Shown: positions 41,206-51,204, counted from the stretch's first letter. The stretch: 64,000 bases of DNA from an uncultured Clostridia bacterium (GCA_948443805.1 CAOJUB010000010.1:1-64000), one strand, 5' to 3'. Notes: a model not told the origin generated them from the letters alone. A program made the numbers and translations.

Positions 41206-41745
41206 ATGCAAACAAAGGAGTTCTTTATAAAAGGAGTAAAACTAACCATTATTGAAAAGCCGGAGTTTGAGATGGTGGGATACAAACAGCCGGTGAATTT
41301 GGGCGACGGCTCCATCGGGGCGTTTATTCATCGGCTGACTGAAGACGGAAAAATAAAAAAATTGGAAGAAACACTTGCGGCGCCGCAGCAGATATGGGTC
41401 TGTTTATCGGACTGTCAGTCCTGTGGCCTGGGTTGTTCTGGTTTTCAGGTTTGTTGCAGAGTTTGTGTTGAAAAAACAGCGGCGCACGATTTTTCCAAAT
41501 TTGCTGACGGCGAAATATCTGCATTCCACTTGGACGCTTCGGAATGGGTACTTTATGAAACGAAGGACAAACAGTCTACTGAGAATTTGCACAAAATCGG
41601 TGCTTACGAATTGGTTAAGGAAATCGGTTATCGATGGAATGAAAACATCCGGCTTCATTTCGATAATGAACATGAATGCTTCAATAAGGATGGGTGGATT
41701 GCTGGTAAAACGTACCATTTTCTTTTACCTGTGGTTCCTGTGTAA
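41206..41745 (+). CDS. GyrI-like effector-binding domain protein
   Basis: A 179-residue stand-alone small-molecule-binding (SRPBCC-unrelated GyrI/AraC-effector) domain. Features are the N-terminal VKLTIIEKPEFEMVGYKQPV strand pair and a C-terminal GYRWNENIRLHFDNEHE plus WIAGKTYHFLLPVVPV. A Cys-rich insert (CLSDCQSCGLGCSGFQVCCRVC, six to eight Cys within 22 residues) is unusual. It lacks a DNA-binding domain, so it may sequester a ligand or modulate another protein. ATG 41206 and TTG 41200 are both possible starts behind AAAAGGGGGAAG. Its promoter seems supplied by the repeat element upstream. Confidence 0.75.
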   Translation: MQTKEFFIKGVKLTIIEKPEFEMVGYKQPVNLGDGSIGAFIHRLTEDGKIKKLEETLAAPQQIWVCLSDCQSCGLGCSGFQVCCRVCVEKTAAHDFSKFADGEISAFHLDASEWVLYETKDKQSTENLHKIGAYELVKEIGYRWNENIRLHFDNEHECFNKDGWIAGKTYHFLLPVVPV

Positions 41746-41822
41746 AATGAGCAGGCATCTTTGCCGGCGCTGCCCGAAAGCGTTATTGTGAGTTTTATGT
41801 TTTCAGAAGGTTATCTATAGTG

Positions 41823-41862
41823 AAAATCGAGGTGCAGTCAACAGACTGCACCTCGATTTTTA
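41823..41862. terminator. Bidirectional terminator between the GyrI-like and amt genes
   Basis: AAAATCGAGGTGCAGTC pairs perfectly with GACTGCACCTCGATTTT around a four-base loop. Confidence 0.93.
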
Positions 41863-42009
41863 AGTTTTCAGTGAAATCTCATTATTTTTTTGCAGGATTA
41901 TCTCTTGTTTCTAACGCGGCTGTGAAAGATTCCGATTCCATGCGGGGATACCTTGCCTGAGCCGGCAGAAAAGCAGAGAGGTGTTTCCCCGAACCTCGGA
42001 ACGGGTTTT

Positions 42010-43701
42010 TTATTCCACGTCCTGCAATGCGTCATAGCCTTCTTCTCCGGTACGAACCTTGACTACGTTTTCCACATGATAAACAAAGATTTTTCCGTCG
42101 CCGACATGGCCGGTATAAAGAACTTTTTTCGCGGTTTCGATAACGGTGCTGACCGGAACCTTGCAGACAACAATATCTACCTGAACTTTCGGCAGCAGCG
42201 ACGGCGCCAGTTCTACGCCCCGGTAGTATTCCGGACGGCCTTTCTGCAATCCGCAGCCCAGTACGTGCGATACTGTCATTCCGGTGATTCCGATTGCCAT
42301 CATGGCGTTTTTCAGCGCTTCAAAGCGGGCTTCCTTGCAGACAATTTCTATTTTTGTCATTTTCAGCCCGTTTTCCGGCTGATCAAAGGTGGGAATACTC
42401 TTAACTTCAACGGCTTCGGCCACAGGAACCGTACCGGTTACTTCCACCGGCGCGTCTCCGGAAAGGGCTTCCACGGTCGGAACAAAATCGGCGTAAGCAT
42501 TGGGAAGTCCGTGTTCTGTTGAATCCAGCCCGGCAATTTCTTCCTCCGCCGTTACCCGCAAACCATGCGTCTTTTTTATAATAAAGAAGACTGCCGTCAT
42601 CAGAATGACCGTATAAAGCGCGATGGCTCCGACACCGAGCGCCTGAATTCCGAGAAGCTGAAAACCGCCGCCGTAAAACAGGCCTTTTAAGGGGGTTGTT
42701 CCGTTTCCTGTAGCGAACAGGCCGACGGCAATTCCGCCGAACAGACCGTTTGCACCATGTACGGCGACCGCACCGACCGGGTCGTCGATATGCAATTTCA
42801 AATCTAAGAGTTCTACTATGACAACAACCAGAATTCCAGCAATTGCTCCGACAATTGCCGCGCCGATGGCGTCCAGATCAGCGCAGCCTGCCGTAACGGC
42901 GACAAGGCCGGCAAGAGAGCCGTTCAGACACATGGAGACGTCCGGTTTTCCGTTTTTGATCCAGGTAAAGGTCATGGTGGAAACGGTGGCAATCGCCGCG
43001 GCTATGGTTGTTGTTCCGAAAATCTGGGCCAGTTCTGCCGTATCGCCCGCCGCTGCTCCGTTAAAGCCGTACCAGCCGAACCAGAGGATGAAAACGCCGA
43101 GCGCACCGATAACGATGTTATGGCCGGGGATTGCCCGGACTTCGGTTTTTCCGGTTTTTTTGTTTTTAAAATATTTCCCGATCCGGGGCCCGAGAAGGAT
43201 TGCGCCGATCAGGGCTGAAATTCCGCCGACCATATGGATTGCCGAAGAACCGGCGAAATCTACATAACCCATCTGCTGAAGCCATCCGCCGCCCCAGACC
43301 CAGTGCGCTTCGATGGGATAGACAACCGCGCTGATTACCGCGGAATAAATGCAGTAGGCGCTGAATTTTGTCCGTTCCGCCATCGCTCCCGAAACAATGG
43401 TGGCCGCTGTGGCGCAGAATACCAGATTAAAAGCAAAATTTGCCCAGTCATATCCGGTAAAATCGGTAAACAGGCGGAGCGAAGGCGTTCCGATCAGCCC
43501 GAAAAAAGCGTCTTCGCCCAGCATCCGGCCGCCGCCTAAAAGAACAAAAACCACTGTGCCAAGACAAAAGTCCATTAAATTTTTCATAATGATGTTTCCC
43601 GCGTTTTTGGCTCGGGTAAATCCGGATTCTACCATGGCAAAACCTGCCTGCATGAAAAAAACCAACGCGGTTCCCATCAGAAACCATACTGTCATATCCA
43701 T
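42010..43701 (-). CDS. amt: Ammonium transporter fused to a PII domain
   Basis: A 563-residue fusion. Residues 1-410 are an Amt/MEP/Rh channel with about 11 helices; key segments are FFMQAGFAMVESGF, the HWVWGGGWL and DFAGSSAIHMVGG pore motifs, and ILWFGWYGFNGAA. After a linker (about 410-450) the C-terminal 112 residues are a PII protein, MTKIEIVCKEARFEALKNAM through GDGKIFVYHVENVVKVRTGEEG. In separate systems GlnK blocks AmtB; here the regulator is tethered. The T-loop region RPEYYRGVEL keeps Tyr residues that could be modified. ATG 43701 has GAGGAGGAAG upstream. A terminator hairpin lies in the leader. Confidence 0.93.
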   Translation of the reverse strand: MDMTVWFLMGTALVFFMQAGFAMVESGFTRAKNAGNIIMKNLMDFCLGTVVFVLLGGGRMLGEDAFFGLIGTPSLRLFTDFTGYDWANFAFNLVFCATAATIVSGAMAERTKFSAYCIYSAVISAVVYPIEAHWVWGGGWLQQMGYVDFAGSSAIHMVGGISALIGAILLGPRIGKYFKNKKTGKTEVRAIPGHNIVIGALGVFILWFGWYGFNGAAAGDTAELAQIFGTTTIAAAIATVSTMTFTWIKNGKPDVSMCLNGSLAGLVAVTAGCADLDAIGAAIVGAIAGILVVVIVELLDLKLHIDDPVGAVAVHGANGLFGGIAVGLFATGNGTTPLKGLFYGGGFQLLGIQALGVGAIALYTVILMTAVFFIIKKTHGLRVTAEEEIAGLDSTEHGLPNAYADFVPTVEALSGDAPVEVTGTVPVAEAVEVKSIPTFDQPENGLKMTKIEIVCKEARFEALKNAMMAIGITGMTVSHVLGCGLQKGRPEYYRGVELAPSLLPKVQVDIVVCKVPVSTVIETAKKVLYTGHVGDGKIFVYHVENVVKVRTGEEGYDALQDVE

Positions 43702-43772
43702 TTTATCTCTTCCTCCTCTTATTCCAAACCGTCCGGAAGCGGCGCCTGCTTGAAGCGGTTTTTCAAAAAAAG

Positions 43773-43802
43773 AAAGACGCCGGAGAAAACTCCGGCGTCT
43801 TT
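43773..43802 (-). terminator. Terminator hairpin in the amt leader
   Basis: AAAGACGCCGGAG pairs perfectly with CTCCGGCGTCTTT around four bases. Read on the minus strand it is followed by CTTTCTTTTTTT. It lies between the amt promoter and the amt start, beginning about six to ten bases after the predicted transcription start. Confidence 0.85.
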
Positions 43803-43816
43803 GCCTTTCTATTTGG

Positions 43817-43845
43817 ATTATACCACAGCAATGCCGTTTTGTCAA
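43817..43845 (-). promoter_or_regulatory. Promoter of amt
   Basis: TTGACA (43845-43840), 17-bp spacer, TATAAT (43822-43817), a perfect consensus. No alternative promoter is visible between the hairpin and the gene. Confidence 0.88.
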
Positions 43846-43924
43846 CCCTTTTTTCCCGGGAAAACTTATTTTCTGGTAAAATAGATGGAATCACAGGCAA
43901 AGTTTGATAGATTTCGGTTTATTT

Positions 43925-44899
43925 TCACAAGGAGAGAGGAGGGGCTGTTTCTTTTTTGGGGGAAATGAAAAGAACGCAGAGAATCGCCGTCAGCAAAACA
44001 ATCGTCACCGGGAGCCCGCCTTCCGGCCCGAAAGCGCCCCCATCCAGCAGCGGTTTGCCGGTTTGTTCAAAAACAAACACCGAGGGCATTCCCTGCATTC
44101 CGCTGACACTCAGGCCGAAAAGATTTCCCTGCGCAAAGTTCCAGATGGAGTGGATCGCCGCAACGCCCCAGATATTGCCGCTTTTCAGCATGTATACCGA
44201 GGCGAAGAATCCGAATAAAAACAGGTTGATTACCGCAAGCGTAGACAGGCCGCTGTTCAGCGAGTGAAGCAGGGCAAACAGCAGTGAATTGGTCAGAACG
44301 GCGGCGATGACGGAATTTTTTCTGGCCGAAGAGATCATAAAATATCCCCGGCACAGGACTTCTTCGTTCATCCCCTGAAAAACAAAGCCGAAAAAGAAAA
44401 AAATCAGCATTATCGGGGAGAAATCGGGGGAAATGCCGATAAACCGGAATCCTCCGAAAAGCATTCCCAGCAAAACCACGGCGCTGAACAGAAGCAGCCC
44501 GATCAGGAGACCCTTTCCGTAGTGAATCAGCGCATGTTTTTGTTGAAAACCGACGCTTCTGAGATTCCGTTTTTCCAAAAAACGGCAGTAAAGCAGATAA
44601 ACAGCGGTCGCGGCCAGCGTCAGATACAGGCTGAACAGAATTGTTCCGTCGGGGAAAAGCCCTTCTGGGTCGGAAAGCAGTTCAACCAGCGAAGCCGGAT
44701 CGTCTGAAAATACGGCGGAGAAAAAAGTAGGGGAAAGAAACAGACGTACAATCATAAAGACAACGGTAACAGCGCCTTCAACGGCGGTACCGCTAAAAAA
44801 CACCGCGATAAAAATCAGAATTTCCAGCCAGAGTTTATGGCCTTTTCCTGTTTTTTTTGCTTCTTCCACAAGCGAAAACTGTTGTTTGAAAAAATTCAT
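43925..44899 (-). CDS. CPBP-family intramembrane metalloprotease
   Basis: A 324-residue membrane protein with about eight helices. The catalytic motifs are complete: NEEVLCRGYFM (EExxxR, about residue 192), FALLHSLNSG and IHSIWNFAQGNLFG with the third-motif His and Asn. Family members process prenylated proteins, bacteriocin leaders or anti-sigma factors; the substrate here is unknown. GGAGGAG precedes the ATG. It lies 60 bp downstream of the LRR-dockerin gene on the same strand and may share its transcript. Confidence 0.85.
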   Translation of the reverse strand: MNFFKQQFSLVEEAKKTGKGHKLWLEILIFIAVFFSGTAVEGAVTVVFMIVRLFLSPTFFSAVFSDDPASLVELLSDPEGLFPDGTILFSLYLTLAATAVYLLYCRFLEKRNLRSVGFQQKHALIHYGKGLLIGLLLFSAVVLLGMLFGGFRFIGISPDFSPIMLIFFFFGFVFQGMNEEVLCRGYFMISSARKNSVIAAVLTNSLLFALLHSLNSGLSTLAVINLFLFGFFASVYMLKSGNIWGVAAIHSIWNFAQGNLFGLSVSGMQGMPSVFVFEQTGKPLLDGGAFGPEGGLPVTIVLLTAILCVLFISPKKETAPPLSL

Positions 44900-44958
44900 T
44901 GGCTCCTCCTTTACACCGTTTTCCGGTGCGTTTTCTTTATCTTTATATGGATGCGTTT

Positions 44959-47528
44959 CTATTCAGCCGTTTTTCGTGTGCCGACCGGATAGGGCAGGTT
45001 TTTCCATTTTGCCAGATACCGTGCGATGACGACTGCCTCGGCCGCGGTAATGTCTCCGTCGTTATTAAAGTCTGCGGCCTTTTTGCTGAACTTTCCGTCC
45101 ATCTGCCATTTTGCCAGATAGCGGGAAGCAAGCACCTTATCTTTGGTTTCAACTCTTCCGTTTTGATCCACGTCTCCGAGGAGAATCTCTTCGGTTTCCT
45201 GTGCTTGAAATACAACGGGCAGTCCTTTCAAATCTCCGTAGTCGCCTGAGAGATTGATAATCCGGTTCCACTCGGCTTCGGTTCCCAAATAGATGATCTG
45301 CGACAGATTTGGGCAGGAAACAAACGCGGACGGTTCGATGATGGTTACGCTTTTGGGAATGGTTACGTTTTCCAGACTGGTGCAGCCGGAAAAGGCAAAT
45401 GAATGAATTTTGGTTATATTTTTTGGAACAGTAATCGTTGTTAAAGAAGAGCAATGGCTGAACATCCCCATACTGATTTCGGTTAAACTGTCAGGAAGAT
45501 TTACTTTTTTTAATGATATACATTGGTCAAATACAAAAGAGCCATATGATTTTACGTTTGATGGGATCGTTATTTCTGTCAGGGAATGGCAACCGGAAAA
45601 TGCTTGGCTTTCGATTTCTGCTATGTTTTCCGGAAGAGCAATGCTTTTTAGGGCAGTACATCCGTTTAATGCATTCGAACCTATTTTCGTTATACTCATT
45701 GGAAGTTCTATCTGCGTTAACGAAGAACAAGCGATAAAAGCGAAATCATCAATTGTTTTAACCCCTTCTGAAAGAATAACTTTTTTTAATGAAACACAGC
45801 TGTTAAAAGTCCATTCTTTTACCGACAAAACATTTTTTGGAATGATTATTTGTTCAAGTGATGTGCAAGATGAAAATGCGTTTGATCCAAGTGTATTTAG
45901 ACTGGAAGGCAGATGATATTGGTAAGTGCTGTGCAACAGCCGAAAGCATGGTCTTCAATGGTTGTTATTCCTTCGGGAATTGTTAACTTTTTTAAATGTG
46001 AGCAGTAAGAAAACGCATCTTTGCCAATGGCCGTTACCTTGACTCCATTGATTTCTGAAGGAATTTCCACAGAAGTCACATTTTCAGAGCAATCAACGAT
46101 CGTTCCGGTCGATTCATCGAAAGTCAGCGTTCCCCCGATGACGCCGGGGAGAGAGACTTCGATGGGCGTTTGCGGGAGAAAGGAGATTTCTACATTTTGC
46201 AGAATGTCATTCCCCTCTTCTTCTATTGTAACGCCGTTCCATGATTCTTCAGTTCCCCGGAAAACGAGTGTTGATAACGATTGACAGGAAAAAAAAGCTT
46301 CAGAACCGATTTTTTTGATCGTACCGGAAAGCGTTACTGTTTGCAGCGAGAAACAGGATTGGAACATCTGGTATTCCAGCTCTGAAACCGAGGCCAGAAA
46401 ATCTACAGTTTCCAAAGAGGGACAAAACGAAAAAAGGTTAGAGCCGCAAGTCGAAACCGTTGACGGTATGGTGATGTTTTTTAAAGAAGGACAACTCGAA
46501 AACACCGTATTCCCGAGTTCTGTCACGCTGGCAGGAATGGAGATTTGTTCCAGCTTCTGGCAGTTATGAAAAGCCAGCGATTCGATCCGTTCTACGGAGG
46601 ATGGGATCGACCGTACGGTAAGGGTTTGCCCTTCCGGGCAGAGAAGCAGCGTTTTTTTGTCTTTGGTATACAGGATATCGTCGAGCGCCGTATAGGTCGG
46701 GTTTTTTGGTGAAACTGAGATGGATTGCAGCGAAATGCAGCCGGAAAACGCCCCGTAGCCGATTTCTGTTACATTTTCGGGAATAACGATGTGTTTGAAA
46801 GAAGTGCAGTCGAGAAAGGCATAGTCTTCTATTTTTTTCAAAGATTCCGGAAGATTCAGTTTCGGCAGCGCTGAACAGCCGGAAAATGCGGCGATCCCGA
46901 TTTCCTGAATTGTGTGGGGAAGGATGATTTCTGACAAGTGTGCACAAGATGAAAACGCATTTTGATCGATCCGGATTGTTTGTTCCGGGATCGAGCGAAC
47001 CGGTGTGTCTCGTCCGCTGGGACAGAAGAGAAGAGTTTTTCGATCTTTTGTATACAGAATGTTATCCTGAACTGTATACGTTTCGTTCAGCGGAGAGATT
47101 TCGATTGTTTTCAGATTGGAACAATTGAGAAAGGCCCATTGATCGAGGAATTCCAAGCTTGCCGGAAAAGAAACCAGTTCCAGTGAGGAACAGCCGGAAA
47201 AGGCGCCGAACGGAACGATAAATAACCCTTCCGAGAAAGAAATCTTGGTTAGCTGCCGGCAGGAGGCAAACGCGTTTGCCCCCACTTCCAAAACGGTTAC
47301 TCCGTTGATTTCCGGCGGAATTTCCGCGGAAGTTACCGCCGGGGAGCATCCGGTGATCGTGCCGGTCGATTCATCGAAGGTCAGCGTTCCCCCGACGACG
47401 CCGGGAAGCGAAATTTCAATGTCCGCCGCTTTAACGGGAACGGAAACTCCCGGGAAAAAGTGTACGGCAAAAGCCGCCGCAAACAGAATAGCAAAATGCC
47501 GGAAGAAACGGCTGTTCTTTTTTTTCAT
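44959..47528 (-). pseudogene. Secreted leucine-rich-repeat protein with dockerin, split by a frameshift
   Basis: One gene read in two frames. The 5' part (47528-45897, about 543 residues) has a signal peptide (MKKKNSRFFRHF...VKAAD) and BspA-type LRR_5 repeats. It stops at a TAA after CTALTNIICLPV. The next frame continues the same repeat at once (HLPSSLNTLGSNAFSSC) through ten more repeats to a type I dockerin (GDVDQNGRVETKDKVLASR and NNDGDITAAEAVVIARYL). The break is near 45911-45922 and is repaired by inserting one base. The LRR part contains two copies of a SLPGV-GGTLTFDESTGTI block (about residues 40 and 470). AGGA precedes the ATG. Either a true frameshift or a sequencing error; no slippery site is apparent. 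Confidence 0.88.
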
Positions 47529-47581
47529 ACAATGTCCTGCTTTCGATAAAAATAGAATCATGGCGCAAAAAAATCCGGCGA

Positions 47582-49540
47582 TTATGATGGGGTTTGCTCC
47601 TGTTCCAGTGCTTCCAGCTCCGTGAGCCAAACGGCCGCCGAGGCGTCGGACGGCATTCGCCAGTCTCCCCGTGGAGAAAGGCTGATACTGCCGATTTTCA
47701 CACTGTCGGGCAGGCAGCTGCGCTTGAATTGCTGAGAAAAAAAACGCCGGCAAAAATTCTTCAGCCAATGGAGAATTTCTTCCCTGCTGAATTCTTTGGC
47801 GAAGGCTTTTTCGGCCAAAAAGAGTATTTTCGCCGGAGAGAAGCCAAAGCGGAGCAGATAATACAGAAAAAAATCGTGCAGAATATACGGCCCGACAAGC
47901 TGCTCGGTTTTCTGTGAAATACTTCCGTCTTTTTCGGGGGGCAAAAGTTCAGGGCTGACCGGCGTTTGCAGAATATCGGAAAGAACCTCTGCGCTTTCGG
48001 GGAACAAACGGGATTTTATCAGGCTTTCGATCATCCACCGGATCAGGGTTTTCGGAACGCCGGCATTGACGCCGTACATGCTCATATGGTCGGCGTTATA
48101 GGTGCACCAGCCTAGCGTAAGTTCGCTCAAATCGCCGGTGCCTACTACAAGCCCGTTTTTCCGGCCGGCCACATCCATTAAAATCTGGGTGCGTTCCCGT
48201 GCCTGCGCGTTTTCATAGGTCAGGTCGTGTTGGGCTTCGTTCTGGCCAATATCCCGGTAATGCAGCCGGCAGGCTTCACTGATATTGATTTCTTCCGCCG
48301 TCACGCCGAGAAGTGCCATGAGTTTTGTTGCATTGTCATAGGTCCTTCCGGTCGTGCCGAATCCCGGCATGGTAATGCCGATAACATCGGAAACCGGGCG
48401 GTTTTGTTCTTTCATCGCCTGAACCGAGACCAGCAGGGCAAGGGTGGAATCCAGCCCGCCGGAAACCCCAACAACCGGACGGCAGCCGGTTGCCGAAAGA
48501 CGTTTTTTCAGCCCGGCTGTTTGCAGGGCGAAAATTTGCAGACACCGTTCTCTGCGGACTTTTTCGCCGGCAGGGACAAACGGTTGTTTTTCCGGAAAAA
48601 GGAATTTTCCGTCGCTTGCCGGAACAAATCCGGGAATCTCTATTTTCCGAAACGGCTTGGTGGGATAATAGGTTGCGGCGTCCTGAAAGGTTTTCTGTTT
48701 TTTTCTGTCCGTGCGGATTTTTCCGAGATCCAGGTCGGCAAAGACAAGCGTTTTTTCGGTGACCGGCGGTTCGCTTTCGGCGAGAACCGTTCCGTTTTCT
48801 GCAATGATGCTGTGCCCGGAAAAAACAAGATCGGTTGTGGATTCCCCCGCGCCAGCAGAGGTGTAGACATAGGCGCAGAGCAGACTTGCCGACTGCTGTT
48901 TTACCAGATTTTTTCGGTATTCCCGCTTGGCGATCAGTTCATTGCTTGCCGAAAGGTTAAAAATCATTTCCGCTCCGTTCATTGCAAGAAAGGCCGAGGG
49001 TGCAACCGGCGCCCAGAGGTCTTCGCAAATTTCTATGCCGAAAGGGAAACCGCCAGCCTGAAAAATCAGATCGTTTCCTACCGGAATGGGTTCTTGTTTC
49101 AGGCCGAAAAGCGAGGCGCTGATTTCGGTTTCTGAAAGCGCTGACGCCGAAGAAAACCAGCGTTTTTCGTAAAATTCCAGATAGTTCGGAAGAAAAGTTT
49201 TCGGCACAATTCCATAGATTTTCCCCTGAAAAAGAACAATACCGCAATTATACAATTGTCCCCCGATTGTTATGGGAGCGCCGATTGCGACAATGCCGCG
49301 GAACCGGCGGGAGGCTTTTGCTATTTCGTTGATTCCCTGATATACCGCCGAAAGCAGCGGTTCCTGAAAAAAGAGATCCGCCGCCGTATAGCCGCAGAGG
49401 CAGAGTTCCGGGAACACGGCAGCGTCAGCTTTTTCTTTCTGGCACTGTTCAATTTGCCGGCAAATTCTTTGTGTGTTTTTCGGAACATCGGCCACCTCCG
49501 TTTCGGGTACGCAGCAGGCCGCCCTGAACAGATCAAACAT
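47582..49540 (-). CDS. nadE: Glutamine-dependent NAD+ synthetase
   Basis: Last step of NAD synthesis: amidation of nicotinate adenine dinucleotide with glutamine-derived ammonia. The 652 residues comprise an N-terminal nitrilase-type glutaminase (Glu in FPELCLCGYTA, Lys in VPKTFLPNYLEFYE, Cys in GIEICEDLWAP) and a C-terminal synthetase with the PP-loop VGVSGGLDSTLAL (about residue 355) and VGTGDLSELTLGWCTY. Length matches the two-domain form. Upstream on the same strand are traX and the phosphopantetheinyl transferase; the LRR gene follows by 53 bp. Confidence 0.95.
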   Translation of the reverse strand: MFDLFRAACCVPETEVADVPKNTQRICRQIEQCQKEKADAAVFPELCLCGYTAADLFFQEPLLSAVYQGINEIAKASRRFRGIVAIGAPITIGGQLYNCGIVLFQGKIYGIVPKTFLPNYLEFYEKRWFSSASALSETEISASLFGLKQEPIPVGNDLIFQAGGFPFGIEICEDLWAPVAPSAFLAMNGAEMIFNLSASNELIAKREYRKNLVKQQSASLLCAYVYTSAGAGESTTDLVFSGHSIIAENGTVLAESEPPVTEKTLVFADLDLGKIRTDRKKQKTFQDAATYYPTKPFRKIEIPGFVPASDGKFLFPEKQPFVPAGEKVRRERCLQIFALQTAGLKKRLSATGCRPVVGVSGGLDSTLALLVSVQAMKEQNRPVSDVIGITMPGFGTTGRTYDNATKLMALLGVTAEEINISEACRLHYRDIGQNEAQHDLTYENAQARERTQILMDVAGRKNGLVVGTGDLSELTLGWCTYNADHMSMYGVNAGVPKTLIRWMIESLIKSRLFPESAEVLSDILQTPVSPELLPPEKDGSISQKTEQLVGPYILHDFFLYYLLRFGFSPAKILFLAEKAFAKEFSREEILHWLKNFCRRFFSQQFKRSCLPDSVKIGSISLSPRGDWRMPSDASAAVWLTELEALEQEQTPS

Positions 49541-49575
49541 AATGGTTCACTTTCTTTCTTTTTCTCTTTCTCTTT

Positions 49576-50331
49576 TTAACTGCCGATCATAACCCCGATA
49601 TTTCCGTACAGAACAATTCTCAGGATTCCGCAAAGGATTAAATGCAGCGGGTAGTAAAGATAAAAAAACCATTTCATGCCTTTCCAGCTGCCCCTTGTTC
49701 CGTTATATTGCTTCAGCAGAGGAATAGACAGCGCCGTAAACAGTTGAATGACACCGTAGACCGGATCGATAAAGAGCACATATACGGCGGCATATATGGC
49801 CGTCCAAAAGAACATCCACGCCATTTGTTTTTTGAAATTTCCGCGGTTCTGGCCGAGAGAAACAATCGCCATAACGGCAATGCAGCTCCAGTCGGAACAA
49901 AAAGTTATCAGGCAGATCCCCAGCAAAATCAATGTTTTGCACCAGTTTTTCAAGCGGGGATTTTCCGAAACGGCAAGAGCGATTAGCCCCCAGGCTAGAG
50001 ACCAGATTACGCTGGTCTGATTAAAAAAGGAAGTCTGGAACGGAAGAAAGGGGATGCCGAATGCAAAATTATAGGCGAAATGGGAAATCAGGGCAAAAAA
50101 GAACAGTCTTCCGGCGTATTTTTTTAAATTTTTCGTGTAGAAGTAGCCTTCCGCAATAAAAAACCACATGATCGGTGCGGTCAGCCTGCCGAGGATATGA
50201 ATCCCAAGAATCCACCAGTCTTTCGGGTAATTCGGGAAAATCACCGAGACAAGATGGTCGGCAGTCATCGCGAGAATGGCAATAATCTTCAATTGATTGG
50301 CGTTGAATCCGCCTTGTTTTTTACCGGACAT
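49576..50331 (-). CDS. TraX family membrane protein
   Basis: A 251-residue protein with about seven or eight membrane helices. The family start NANQLKIIAILAMTADHL, GRLTAPIMWFFIAEGYFYTKN and the C-terminal FYLYYPLHLILCGIL match TraX, which in the F plasmid N-acetylates pilin. Chromosomal TraX homologues are widespread in Firmicutes and are thought to be acyltransferases of unknown substrate. GGAGCGC precedes the ATG. Thirty-five bases separate it from nadE. Confidence 0.87.
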   Translation of the reverse strand: MSGKKQGGFNANQLKIIAILAMTADHLVSVIFPNYPKDWWILGIHILGRLTAPIMWFFIAEGYFYTKNLKKYAGRLFFFALISHFAYNFAFGIPFLPFQTSFFNQTSVIWSLAWGLIALAVSENPRLKNWCKTLILLGICLITFCSDWSCIAVMAIVSLGQNRGNFKKQMAWMFFWTAIYAAVYVLFIDPVYGVIQLFTALSIPLLKQYNGTRGSWKGMKWFFYLYYPLHLILCGILRIVLYGNIGVMIGS

Positions 50332-50385
50332 TTTTATTGCGCGCTCCTTTCTGAAATCAGGAAATTTTTCGCTTGGTTTGCCGAT

Positions 50386-51054
50386 TCAATCCGAATATTT
50401 TGATTCGGCAAAGGCGAGGATTTCTTTTGCATGAACCGCTATCGGCGTTGGTTGTGTGTCTATTTTTTTCTGGCATAGCGCAAGGGAAAAGTCGGGATGA
50501 CTCATTTGATAAAAATCTTTTTCATATCGATGGAACAAGTGGCCGGATTCAGAAAAATCAAGCTGGGAAAGATCTCCGGAAATTCCTTTTCCGGTCTGTT
50601 TGACATAGCTTTCTTTTAATGTCCAGAATCGGGTAAAGGCTGCTTGAGGATTTGACGACAATGCAATTTCCGCCTGTTCTTTCTGGCTGCATACCCGCCG
50701 GAGAACAGCCGGGGAAACCGGGCGGGGTTCCTGTATGTCGATCCCGGTTTCTCCTTCGGTTTGATCCGAAAGGGAACAGGCCGCGCCTTTTTGGCAGTGG
50801 CTCAGGCTGAAACAGGCCGACGTAAACTTCCAATAAGGTTTCCCTGTTTGGGTATAGGAAAATGGTTCGTTTTTCGGCAGGAGAATCCGGTATTCCTGAT
50901 ACAGCGCCAGCGCCAGCAGAAGATAGGTTGCAACGCAGTTGTTTTGATCGCCGGGGTTTCGGTATCTTTCGGCTTTTTGCCGCCGGTCAGGCGGAAGAAA
51001 GCGGAGAAAATGTGAAAAATCAACCTGGTGCAGCGTATCGCAATAATAGATCAT
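50386..51054 (-). CDS. Sfp-type 4'-phosphopantetheinyl transferase
   Basis: Transfers phosphopantetheine from CoA to a serine of carrier proteins. The 222 residues carry SLSHCQKGAACSLS, GIDIQEPRPVSPAVLRRVC (Mg-binding Asp, about residue 105) and RFWTLKESYVKQTGKGI (W-x-x-KE-x-x-K, about 155). This is the Sfp type associated with peptide or polyketide synthases rather than AcpS, yet no carrier-protein gene is in the window. ATG 51054 has GGGGAGGAAG upstream; the longer frame reaches through the promoter. Confidence 0.9.
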   Translation of the reverse strand: MIYYCDTLHQVDFSHFLRFLPPDRRQKAERYRNPGDQNNCVATYLLLALALYQEYRILLPKNEPFSYTQTGKPYWKFTSACFSLSHCQKGAACSLSDQTEGETGIDIQEPRPVSPAVLRRVCSQKEQAEIALSSNPQAAFTRFWTLKESYVKQTGKGISGDLSQLDFSESGHLFHRYEKDFYQMSHPDFSLALCQKKIDTQPTPIAVHAKEILAFAESKYSD

Positions 51055-51204
51055 AGGCTCTTCCTCCCCGCCGTTTTCTTCATGATACACTTTTCGGTTG
51101 CGGTTGTCAACGCTTTTTTCTTGAAGAAATTGCGAAATCTGAAAAAGAATGGGATCGTTATTTGTTATAAATGGTTTTATGGAACAACGAACATGAAAAT
51201 TCTC

